Below are positions 1 to 5,422 of a stretch of 5,494 nucleotides of DNA, one piece after another (position 1 is the first letter of the stretch; every line of letters starts with the position of its first letter). A program made the translations under genes and the position numbers. This DNA comes from an uncultured Erysipelotrichaceae bacterium (GTDB taxonomy: Bacteria > Bacillota_I > Bacilli_A > RFN20 > CAG-826): positions 1 to 5,494 of the forward strand of contig CACZNF010000054.1 in assembly GCA_902782395.1 (NCBI GenBank), given 5' to 3'. Under the pieces are notes generated by a model, which saw only the letters and a program-made list of their open reading frames with translations, had not been told where the DNA came from and did not search any database.

Positions 1-524
1 CTTAAGTCATCGAAGAACTTGAGCATACGGATTAATCTTTCCGCAACTGGGAAGTATTCACTTTCAGTATCAATTTCTTCAAGTAGTGGCATTGCATACT
101 TTTTCATGACAGATAATTCATAAGCAGAGAAGGAGTTAAAGACATAGTTAGCGCCTTCTTGTGTATCATAAATCCATTTGAATTCGCCTTTTCTCACACT
201 TGGCCACATCGCGATAGTGCTAATCGCGGAAGAATTACGGAATTGATGGTCACGCACAATTCTTCTTAATAATCTTAAGTCAGTCAAACTGACTGGGTTA
301 TGGTTATCAATATTGACTTGTGATTGTGGGGCAATAAAGATTTTGAACTTTTGGTGAGCAGGGATAGACGCGGTTAATCTTTCATTTAAAGCGTGAATAC
401 CTTCAATAATAATTGGTTGATCTTGTGGGACCACTAATTTTCTACCTGTCGCTGCACGAGCACCTGCTTTAAAGTCATATCTTGGACATTCAACTTCCAG
501 ACCAGCGACTAAATCCGCTAAGTT
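1..524 (-). pseudogene. udk: C-terminal part of the same nucleoside kinase, separated by a frameshift and cut by the window edge
   Basis: Reading from 524 leftwards gives 174 uninterrupted codons beginning NLADLVAGLEVECPRYDFK, which directly continue the kinase domain of the upstream frame. Family landmarks are present: the PRYDFK segment, the strand IIIEGIHALN (Walker B-like, residues 38-47 of this fragment), the NIDNHNPVSLTDLRLLRRIVRD segment with its arginines (71-92, the lid region), and a helical tail ending FDDL at the edge. It has no convincing start codon or ribosome binding site of its own, so it is not a separate gene. Joined with the upstream part it gives about 524 residues, lacking a short C-terminus outside the window. 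It is typed as pseudogene because the frame is broken as given; a sequencing or assembly indel would make it an intact gene. Confidence 0.8.
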
Positions 525-1573
525 TTGGTTAAATAATCGATATCTAAGGCATCAGCGCTTTCTAAGTCTGGTTTACCATCTTCATCAAGAGGAGCTTTGC
601 CTCTATCTAAATAGTAGTCATCCATAGAAATACGGATTGGTTTAATACCACGAGATAATAATTCAATTCTTAATCTATTGGCGAATGTGGTCTTGCCAGA
701 GGAAGAAGGACCAGCGATACAAATCAAACGAATAGATTCTCTTTCGTCTTCAATCATTTGACCTAATTCACATAGTTGACGATTGTGCTTTTGTTCACAA
801 AGTGTGATAAATTCGACATCCCCGTCTTGTTCAATTCTTTGATTGATACCAACGATGTTATCACAACCAGTAGCGACACCCCATTGATGGGCACGTTTTA
901 AGGTTTTACCAAATGTTGGAGCGTCCTCAAATGGTGGGATTTCACCGTTAAAGTCAGGACGTGGATATTGAATAATGATACCTGGATGGTAGTATCTCAC
1001 GAGCCATTTTTTAATATAGCCAGTGGATGGGACCATACGGTTATACATATAGTTTCTATAATCACCACAGTGATAAATATGTGCAGTCTTTTCTGGTCTA
1101 TATCTTAAGATATCAACTTTATCTTGATAGCCATCTTCAGCGAAAATTCTCGCCGCTTCTTCTTTGGAAACGATTTGTCTCACAAGTGGTAAATCTTGTT
1201 CGACAAGCTTATTCATTTCAGCGATTAATTCTTTGATCATGATACCAGAAGCACATGTACCTGGATTTAAGATTTGTAAGAAGATTGATCTAGAAACGTT
1301 ATAGGCAAATCTGATTTCATAGTGAGGGTGAATGTTGTGCATTGCCATGGCCACTAAGAAACGAAGAGATGCTTCATAAATTGGTTTTGCATCTCTGTCT
1401 TTGCAGGTTAATGGGACAATCTCAGAATCCTTGTCTAATGTGTATGTTAATTCACGGACACGACCGTTAACATAAGCACAAATTATGCTTTTGTCTTTGC
1501 CCACGACATCAAGTACTGTAATTGGGGCATCATAAATCTTTTCTTTATTGTTAAAAATAACTTTGAACGACAT
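518..1573 (-). CDS. udk: Nucleoside (uridine) kinase with TGS/ThrRS-like N-terminus, N-terminal part, frameshifted
   Basis: Predicted cytosolic kinase that phosphorylates uridine/cytidine to the monophosphate in pyrimidine salvage. Residues 1 to about 60 look like a TGS (ubiquitin-like) domain. Residues about 75-205 resemble the second additional domain of threonyl-tRNA synthetase (His/Tyr-rich, HIHPHYE-like and YHCGDYRNYMYNRM). The kinase domain starts near 283 with the P-loop GPSSSGKTT (288-296), followed by SMDDYYLDR (316-324), typical of the uridine kinase/phosphoribulokinase family. The ATG has AGGAGGA at 1581-1587, 8 bases upstream. The frame stops at 518 in mid-domain, but the adjacent frame continues the same protein from 524 leftwards, so this 351-residue product is not the natural end; relatives run to roughly 550 residues. 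Substrate is inferred from the family. Family assignment is firm, intactness is not. Confidence 0.85.
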   Translation of the reverse strand: MSFKVIFNNKEKIYDAPITVLDVVGKDKSIICAYVNGRVRELTYTLDKDSEIVPLTCKDRDAKPIYEASLRFLVAMAMHNIHPHYEIRFAYNVSRSIFLQILNPGTCASGIMIKELIAEMNKLVEQDLPLVRQIVSKEEAARIFAEDGYQDKVDILRYRPEKTAHIYHCGDYRNYMYNRMVPSTGYIKKWLVRYYHPGIIIQYPRPDFNGEIPPFEDAPTFGKTLKRAHQWGVATGCDNIVGINQRIEQDGDVEFITLCEQKHNRQLCELGQMIEDERESIRLICIAGPSSSGKTTFANRLRIELLSRGIKPIRISMDDYYLDRGKAPLDEDGKPDLESADALDIDYLTKT

Positions 1574-1580
1574 TGTTAGT

Positions 1581-1587
1581 TCCTCCT
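1581..1587 (-). promoter_or_regulatory. Ribosome binding site of the nucleoside kinase
   Basis: On the minus strand AGGAGGA lies 7 bases before the ATG at 1573-1571. This near-perfect Shine-Dalgarno match fixes the kinase start. Confidence 0.8.
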
Positions 1588-1641
1588 AAAATGCGAAGTC
1601 CTTCATTTTAAATAAATCACAGGATTAATTCAAGCAAAAAT

Positions 1642-1647
1642 ATTATA
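1642..1647 (-). promoter_or_regulatory. Probable -10 element for the nucleoside kinase
   Basis: A perfect TATAAT on the minus strand lies 68 bases before the kinase ATG, giving a predicted leader of roughly 60 bases. The hexamer 17 bases upstream (GTTCTT, 1670-1665) is a poor -35, and there is no extended -10 TG. The site sits between divergent genes, where a promoter is required, but in AT-rich DNA a chance match is possible. Confidence 0.45.
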
Positions 1648-1660
1648 ACTTATTCAAAGA

Positions 1661-1681
1661 CGAAAAGAACGAGTTTTTTCG
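1661..1681. repeat. Inverted repeat in the divergent promoter region, possible operator
   Basis: CGAAAA (1661-1666) and TTTTCG (1676-1681) are inverted arms. They extend inward by a G-T and an A-T pair to an 8-bp stem around a 5-base loop (ACGAG). The element covers the expected -35 region of the kinase promoter and lies just upstream of the pncA promoter, so a regulator could bind here. It is not a convincing terminator, because no plus-strand gene precedes it and its stem is A/T-dominated. Function is inferred from position only. Confidence 0.3.
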
Positions 1682-1686
1682 ATTTT

Positions 1687-1703
1687 TATATTTTTTAAAT
1701 ATA
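1687..1703. repeat. AT-only inverted repeat upstream of pncA
   Basis: TATATTT (1687-1693) and AAATATA (1697-1703) form perfect 7-bp arms around a TTT spacer, immediately upstream of the pncA extended -10. It could be an operator half-site pair or an UP-like AT tract. As the sequence is wholly A/T, chance occurrence is a serious alternative. Confidence 0.2.
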
Positions 1704-1708
1704 GAATA

Positions 1709-1717
1709 TGATATAGT
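1709..1717 (+). promoter_or_regulatory. Extended -10 promoter element for pncA
   Basis: TGATATAGT matches the extended -10 consensus TGnTATAAT with one mismatch. Transcription would begin near 1724, leaving a leader of about 18 bases with the ribosome binding site. No good -35 is visible (the region is T-rich), as expected for extended -10 promoters. An overlapping TATGAT (1707-1712) is an alternative -10. Confidence 0.45.
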
Positions 1718-1727
1718 GTTTTCGGCT

Positions 1728-1735
1728 AGAAAGGA
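1728..1735 (+). promoter_or_regulatory. Ribosome binding site of pncA
   Basis: AGAAAGGA ends 6 bases before the ATG at 1742. It is a moderate Shine-Dalgarno match and supports this start. Confidence 0.6.
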
Positions 1736-1741
1736 TTATAT

Positions 1742-2263
1742 ATGCAAAGATTACTCGTTGTCGTTGATTATCAAAACGATTTTGTGGATGGTGCCTTAGG
1801 TTTCAAAGGTGCCGAAAAGATTGCTCCTCGCATCGTGGAGTTAATTAAAGAATTCCGCGCTAATAACGATGAAGTGGTGTTCACCTATGATACGCATGAT
1901 GCGGATTATATGAACACTAACGAAGGTAAATATCTACCTGCCCCTCACTGTATCGAAGGATCAGAAGGCTGGCAGTTACATCCATCCATTAAAGATCTAG
2001 TGGGTTCTTCCAAAGTCTTTATCAAACATGATTTTGGTAGTAAAGAACTTGGTCAATACATTGCCCAAGGCAACTACGATGAGATTTATTTATGTGGACT
2101 CGTGAGTGATATATGCGTGTTTAGTAACGCAATTATCGCTAAGGCATCAGCCTCACCATACGCCAAAATCAAAGTGGTGAGAGATGCGACCTCTTCTTTT
2201 GATTTAGATATGCAAGAAAAGGCCTTTGATGTTTTAAAACATCTCCACATGGAAATTATCTAA
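1742..2263 (+). CDS. pncA: Nicotinamidase (isochorismatase-family cysteine hydrolase)
   Basis: Predicted cytosolic enzyme that hydrolyses nicotinamide to nicotinate and ammonia for NAD salvage through the Preiss-Handler route. The catalytic triad of the family is visible: Asp9 in VVDYQNDF, Lys95 in IKHDFGS, and nucleophile Cys125 in GLVSDICV, with the preceding V-S expected at the cis-peptide. Metal ligands are Asp50, His52 and His69, spaced as in characterised nicotinamidases; Glu61 sits where some family members have a further ligand. The N-terminal GAL after the DFVDG turn is also typical. At 173 residues it is a compact, complete single-domain protein. It is divergent from the nucleoside kinase and 45 bases upstream of the phosphofructokinase, with no terminator between. 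The metal ligands favour nicotinamidase over isochorismatase, but another amide substrate cannot be excluded. Confidence 0.85.
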   Translation: MQRLLVVVDYQNDFVDGALGFKGAEKIAPRIVELIKEFRANNDEVVFTYDTHDADYMNTNEGKYLPAPHCIEGSEGWQLHPSIKDLVGSSKVFIKHDFGSKELGQYIAQGNYDEIYLCGLVSDICVFSNAIIAKASASPYAKIKVVRDATSSFDLDMQEKAFDVLKHLHMEII

Positions 2264-2290
2264 GCCAACTATATATCTTATATAAAATAT

Positions 2291-2297
2291 AAAGGAG
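2291..2297 (+). promoter_or_regulatory. Ribosome binding site of the phosphofructokinase
   Basis: AAAGGAG lies 11 bases before the ATG at 2309. The spacing is slightly long, but no better start lies nearby and the family N-terminus (MVYIQSGGPTSVIN) begins right after it. The 45-base gap to pncA is AT-rich, with TATAAA-like stretches but no -35, so a separate promoter is only possible. Confidence 0.6.
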
Positions 2298-2308
2298 AAC
2301 AGCTATTT

Positions 2309-3514
2309 ATGAAAAACATGGTTTACATCCAATCCGGTGGACCAACATCAGTCATTAACACATCATTATATGGTGCGATTAAAGAAGCAAAAAAACATCC
2401 AGATTTAATCGGTCACATCTATGGCTCTCAACACGGTGTTGAAGGCTTAATCGATGACGATTTAATCGATTTAGGTTTAGAAGATGATGAACAAATCGAA
2501 CTTCTTCTTCAAACACCAGGTAGTATCTTAGGTACCACAAGAAGAAAACTTCCAAAGGACATCCATACTCCTGAATATGCCGCTATTATTGAAAACATCA
2601 AAAAGCACAACATTGGTTACGTTTTCATCAATGGTGGTAACGACTCCATGGATACCTGTAATAAACTTGCTAAATTAGTCAAAGAATTAGGTATCGAAGA
2701 TGTCAAAGTTATCGGTGTGCCAAAAACCATTGATAACGACTTAGCCTGCACAGACCACTCCTTAGGTTTCCCAAGTGCTGCTAAATTCGTTATAAACTCT
2801 GTTAACGCCTTCGCTATGGACGCTAACTGCTTCAAAAAAGGCAAAGTCCACATCGTGGAAATCATGGGTCGTGACGCTGGTTGGTTAACAGCTTCTGTTG
2901 ACTTATTACCAGAACAAACAAGACCACACCTCATTTACTTACCAGAAATGAAGTTCGACTTAGAACAATTCTTAAAAGATGTCGAAAGAGTTTATAAAGA
3001 AAAAGGCTTTGCCTTAGTCGCTATCTCTGAAGGTTTACAATTCGAAAGAGATATGACCAACGTTCGTGTTGACGGTTTTGGCCACGCCCAATTAGGTGGC
3101 GCTGCTGCTGAACTCTGCAGAATCGTCGAAAATAGACTCGATATCGGTACAAGAGCAGTGGAATTCTCCATCATTCAAAGAGCTTTCCCACAATATGTCT
3201 CTTTAGTCGACCGTAAAGAAGCTATCAAGACAGGTGAAAAAGCTGTCCAAGCCGCTTTAAAAGGTAGAACAGGCAAAATGATTATCTTCGAAAGAGTTTC
3301 TCAAAACCCATACAAGATCAAATACAAACTCGCTCCATTAAGCAAAGTTGCTAATGCTGTTTCTCACGTCAAACCAGAAATGATTATTGACGCGACACGT
3401 ATGAGCGATAGCTTTAGAGACTACTTACGTCCATTAGTGCAAGGTGAAGTTAAACTCACATACAAAGATGGCATTGCTCCAGTCTCTAACTTCAAACGTA
3501 TCAAAGTTAAATAA
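2309..3514 (+). CDS. pfp: Pyrophosphate-dependent 6-phosphofructokinase (PPi--fructose 6-phosphate 1-phosphotransferase)
   Basis: Catalyses reversible phosphorylation of fructose 6-phosphate to fructose 1,6-bisphosphate, here predicted to use pyrophosphate rather than ATP. The N-terminal loop SGGPTSVIN (9-17) is the phosphoryl-donor glycine loop. GGND (109-112) places Asp112 where ATP enzymes have Gly (GGDG), and PKTIDND (138-144) has Lys139 in place of the Gly of PGTIDND; both changes mark PPi-dependent enzymes. Catalytic Asp142 and Asp144 are present, as are the substrate-binding MGRDAGW (186-192) and SEG (240-242). Asn111 replaces the acidic residue of GGDD/GGDG, a subgroup feature. Length (401) fits PPi-type PFKs and exceeds the roughly 320 of bacterial ATP-PFKs. 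Codons are biased to AAC (12 of 16 Asn) and TTC (12 of 15 Phe), suggesting high expression. Its TAA overlaps the next gene's ATG by one base. PPi specificity is motif-based. Confidence 0.88.
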   Translation: MKNMVYIQSGGPTSVINTSLYGAIKEAKKHPDLIGHIYGSQHGVEGLIDDDLIDLGLEDDEQIELLLQTPGSILGTTRRKLPKDIHTPEYAAIIENIKKHNIGYVFINGGNDSMDTCNKLAKLVKELGIEDVKVIGVPKTIDNDLACTDHSLGFPSAAKFVINSVNAFAMDANCFKKGKVHIVEIMGRDAGWLTASVDLLPEQTRPHLIYLPEMKFDLEQFLKDVERVYKEKGFALVAISEGLQFERDMTNVRVDGFGHAQLGGAAAELCRIVENRLDIGTRAVEFSIIQRAFPQYVSLVDRKEAIKTGEKAVQAALKGRTGKMIIFERVSQNPYKIKYKLAPLSKVANAVSHVKPEMIIDATRMSDSFRDYLRPLVQGEVKLTYKDGIAPVSNFKRIKVK

Positions 3515-3900
3515 TGAAAAAATTTTGGAACCAAACAGTAGAATTTAAAGCGCTTATTATTTCCTCGACATTAACCACCCTTGGTTTTCTAGGAACGCTA
3601 TTTCTCTTTTGGTTTCAGCGATATGATGTCCCTCTTGCAGTCCTGCTTGGGGGCTTAATCGTCTCTATATCTTGGTTAATACTCTTTATGAGTAAGAGAG
3701 GTGGCAAAGCGAGAATCAAACTCGATATCTTTGCCATCTACCTAAGATTAGGCTTGGTTGCTATATTCGCCGCATTGTTTGCGTTTTTACAGTATGCCTA
3801 CAATATCGTAATCGTTTCACCTATCTTCTTAGTAGTCTCTTACTTAGTAATCTCTTTATTAACCCTCTTAGCGTTTATTGGAAAGGATAAAAATGTTTGA
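3514..3900 (+). CDS. AtpI-like membrane protein (ATP synthase subunit I family candidate)
   Basis: A 128-residue integral membrane protein with four hydrophobic segments at about 13-34, 38-60, 72-94 and 97-122, and a basic loop KRGGKARIK (61-69). Position directly before atpB is the classic place for atpI, a small protein implicated in c-ring assembly or cation supply in other bacteria. The sequence is too diverged for a firm family call from motifs alone, so no symbol is given. The start codon shares one base with the phosphofructokinase stop (TAATG) and has no evident Shine-Dalgarno site, which points to translational coupling. The end overlaps atpB by 8 bases, and the TGA is followed at once by TAA. 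It could instead be an unrelated small membrane protein carried in the operon. Confidence 0.7.
   Translation: MKKFWNQTVEFKALIISSTLTTLGFLGTLFLFWFQRYDVPLAVLLGGLIVSISWLILFMSKRGGKARIKLDIFAIYLRLGLVAIFAALFAFLQYAYNIVIVSPIFLVVSYLVISLLTLLAFIGKDKNV
3881..3887 (+). promoter_or_regulatory. Ribosome binding site that decides the atpB start
   Basis: GAAAGGA lies 5 bases before the ATG at 3893. A TTG at 3878 would add five residues, but it lies upstream of this site and has no ribosome binding site of its own, so the ATG is preferred. Confidence 0.65.
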
Positions 3901-4636
3901 TAATTTCTTCAAATTTGAAATTACTGGCGAATTAATATCTTCATTGATAGTAATTTTCATTATTATCGTTCTTTCTGTAATCGTGGGCATTTTAGCGATG
4001 AAACAAAATCCGCTTAAAAAGCCTAAAGGCCTTTTATTAGTGGCGGAATGCGGAGTGAAATTCTTTGATGGCTTCTCTCGTGATTTAGTGGGTACAACCT
4101 TACCAAACTTTGGTGGCTTCATCATGGGTGTCGCTATTTATCTATTTATTTCCTTCATCTTTGGCTTAACTGGTTTACCCTCACCGGTAACATACATGGC
4201 TATCCCATTATCTTTGGGTTTAACCACATTTTTGTTAATCCATTACACATCCGCGAGATTCACTAAATGGGCTTATTTCAAACGTTATATCGACCCAATA
4301 CCAATCTTCTTACCAATTAACTTAATTTCTATGTGGGCGCCTCTTTTATCGCTCACTCTCCGTTTATTTGGTAACGCGATTGCGGGTTGGGCTCTTTTAA
4401 CAATCGTGGAGTCCGCTTTAAGAGATTTATCGGCAATGATTTTCTCTTTTGCCCCTAGTGGTTTAAACGAGGTATTCCTCGCTCCTATCCCATTAGCGAT
4501 TCTTCACGCATATTTCGATATATTCTCTGGATTTATCCAGACATTCGTCTTCATTCTTTTGACCTCTATCTTTATTGGTCAAGAAATCCCAGAAGACATT
4601 GATTTAAATGATTTAGGAAGGAGGAAGAAAGCATGA
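3893..4636 (+). CDS. atpB: F1Fo ATP synthase subunit a
   Basis: Membrane stator subunit that forms the ion half-channels against the c ring. It has 247 residues with about five to six hydrophobic segments (roughly 14-36, 74-92, 98-118, 138-155, 157-178, 196-228). The essential arginine is Arg157 in the hallmark LTLRLFGNAIAG (154-165), with Asn161 following. The last helix carries His205 and Gln216 in HAYFDIFSGFIQTFVF, the region of the conserved Gln of other a subunits. The segment GLPSPVTYMAIPLSLGL (94-110) is also characteristic. The start at ATG 3893 is chosen over TTG 3878 because of the GAAAGGA site between them. It overlaps the AtpI-like gene by 8 bases and atpE by 4 (ATGA), typical of a tightly coupled operon. 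Confidence 0.95.
   Translation: MFDNFFKFEITGELISSLIVIFIIIVLSVIVGILAMKQNPLKKPKGLLLVAECGVKFFDGFSRDLVGTTLPNFGGFIMGVAIYLFISFIFGLTGLPSPVTYMAIPLSLGLTTFLLIHYTSARFTKWAYFKRYIDPIPIFLPINLISMWAPLLSLTLRLFGNAIAGWALLTIVESALRDLSAMIFSFAPSGLNEVFLAPIPLAILHAYFDIFSGFIQTFVFILLTSIFIGQEIPEDIDLNDLGRRKKA
4618..4624 (+). promoter_or_regulatory. Strong ribosome binding site of atpE
   Basis: AAGGAGG inside the end of atpB lies 8 bases before the atpE ATG at 4633. This strong, well-spaced site fits the need for many c subunits per complex. Confidence 0.8.
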
Positions 4637-4857
4637 CCGGTTCATTAAACGTTTTAGCCGCTGCGATTGCCATTTTAGGCGTTATGCCTAGTGCTCTTGG
4701 TGAAGGCATGGTCTGTGCACACGCATTAGATGGTATGTCACGTAACCCAGAAATGTATGGCAAACTCAGAACCTCAATGATCTTAGCCTGTGCTCTTGTT
4801 GAAACCACAGCTATTTACTCATTGCTCATCTCAATTTTGATTTTATTTACAAAGTAA
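4633..4857 (+). CDS. atpE: F1Fo ATP synthase subunit c, probably sodium-binding
   Basis: Ring-forming proteolipid that carries the coupling ion through Fo. It has 74 residues in two hydrophobic helices (about 4-30 and 46-72) joined by the polar loop SRNPE (36-40) that contacts the F1 stalk. The ion-binding carboxylate is Glu57 in LVETTAIYSLLI. Thr58 and Tyr62 fall at the positions of Ser66 and Tyr70 of the Ilyobacter tartaricus Na+ ring. Counting back from the loop, Glu24 (GEG) occupies the place of Gln32, 33 residues before Glu57, giving the two-carboxylate pattern described for Fusobacterium nucleatum. This predicts Na+ rather than H+ coupling; ion specificity is inferred. The usual GxGxGxG run of helix 1 is degenerate (AAAIAILG). 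It overlaps atpB by 4 bases, has a strong ribosome binding site, and ends in tandem stops TAATAG. Confidence 0.95.
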   Translation: MTGSLNVLAAAIAILGVMPSALGEGMVCAHALDGMSRNPEMYGKLRTSMILACALVETTAIYSLLISILILFTK

Positions 4858-4858
4858 T

Positions 4859-4864
4859 AGGAGG
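4859..4864 (+). promoter_or_regulatory. Ribosome binding site of atpF
   Basis: AGGAGG, followed by AAGGAA, ends 8 bases before the ATG at 4873. It begins within the second stop codon of atpE. Confidence 0.8.
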
Positions 4865-4872
4865 AAGGAATT

Positions 4873-5415
4873 ATGGTACTTAAATTATTAAGTAACATTG
4901 ATGACATTGGTGAAAAAATGGCGTCGATTGCCCAAAAGTTAATCCCTGACTGGGTTTCTTTTGTCATTCAATTCTCTTCTTTTATTATCCTTCTACTTGT
5001 CGTTTTCTTCTTCGCTTATAAGCCCATCAAAAAGATGCTTAAAAAGCGCGCGGATTACATCCAACAAGAAATCGATCAAGCCACTGAAAATCACACTTTA
5101 GCCGTTAAGGAAACTCAAGAGGCTAAAAGAATCTTAAGTGAATCAAAAAGTGAGGCCAGCCAAATCATTGAAAACGCCACTAAAAAAGGCCAAGAAAAAT
5201 ACGATTCAATGATGGAAGAGGCGAGAAGTGAAGTTAAGGACATGAAAATTGCCGCTGAACAAGATATTGAACAAGCGAAGCAAGATGCTCTTAACGATAT
5301 CAGAAAAGAAATGGTTAATGTTGCATTAACCGCTTCAAAAGAAATATTAAAACGCGAAGTCGATCAAGATGATAACGCTCGACTCGCAGAAGACTTTATC
5401 AATCGATTAAATTAA
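4873..5415 (+). CDS. atpF: F1Fo ATP synthase subunit b
   Basis: Peripheral stalk subunit linking membrane subunit a to F1 through delta. The 180-residue protein has a short N-terminal stretch, one membrane helix at about 28-49 (VSFVIQF...VVFFFAY), then the family's KPIKKMLKKRADYIQQEI (50-67). A long, charged, Glu/Lys/Ala-rich helix to about 160 follows and is predicted coiled coil for dimerisation. The C-terminal segment VNVALTASKEILKREVD (149-165) matches the delta-binding end of b subunits. No lipobox Cys is present, unlike the lipoprotein-type b subunits of some mycoplasmas. The ATG at 4873 is supported by AGGAGG; an internal Met16 start would give a shorter N-terminus but lacks a good ribosome binding site. 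It lies 15 bases after atpE and 7 before atpH. Confidence 0.93.
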   Translation: MVLKLLSNIDDIGEKMASIAQKLIPDWVSFVIQFSSFIILLLVVFFFAYKPIKKMLKKRADYIQQEIDQATENHTLAVKETQEAKRILSESKSEASQIIENATKKGQEKYDSMMEEARSEVKDMKIAAEQDIEQAKQDALNDIRKEMVNVALTASKEILKREVDQDDNARLAEDFINRLN

Positions 5416-5422
5416 TTTAACT

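Noticed and set aside
516..532. Programmed -1 frameshift in the nucleoside kinase.
   Set aside because: The sequence before the stop (ACC AAA ACT) does not allow re-pairing in the -1 frame as a slippery heptamer would; a missing base in the A run is simpler.
1027..1236. Plus-strand open frame inside the nucleoside kinase.
   Set aside because: It is antisense to a conserved ThrRS-like domain, with low-complexity composition and no family resemblance.
1586..1606. Six-codon minus-strand open frame (MKDFAF) just before the nucleoside kinase, ending in the kinase Shine-Dalgarno site; possible leader peptide.
   Set aside because: It has no ribosome binding site of its own and no repeated regulatory codons or clear alternative hairpins; a short frame like this is expected by chance.
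1661..1700. Hairpin plus T-rich stretch as a rho-independent terminator on the plus strand.
   Set aside because: No plus-strand gene precedes it, and the stem is weak and A/T-dominated.
2264..2308. Independent promoter or terminator between pncA and the phosphofructokinase.
   Set aside because: Only AT-rich TATAAA-like stretches are seen; there is no -35, and no GC-rich hairpin followed by Ts.
2617..3174. Minus-strand open frames inside the phosphofructokinase, and further ones at 3868-4125 and 4572-4808.
   Set aside because: They lie entirely opposite well-supported genes, resemble no family and have no credible translation signals; they are shadows of the real frames.
3878..3892. TTG start that would add five residues (MERIK) to atpB.
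   Set aside because: It lies upstream of the GAAAGGA site that serves ATG 3893 and has no ribosome binding site itself.
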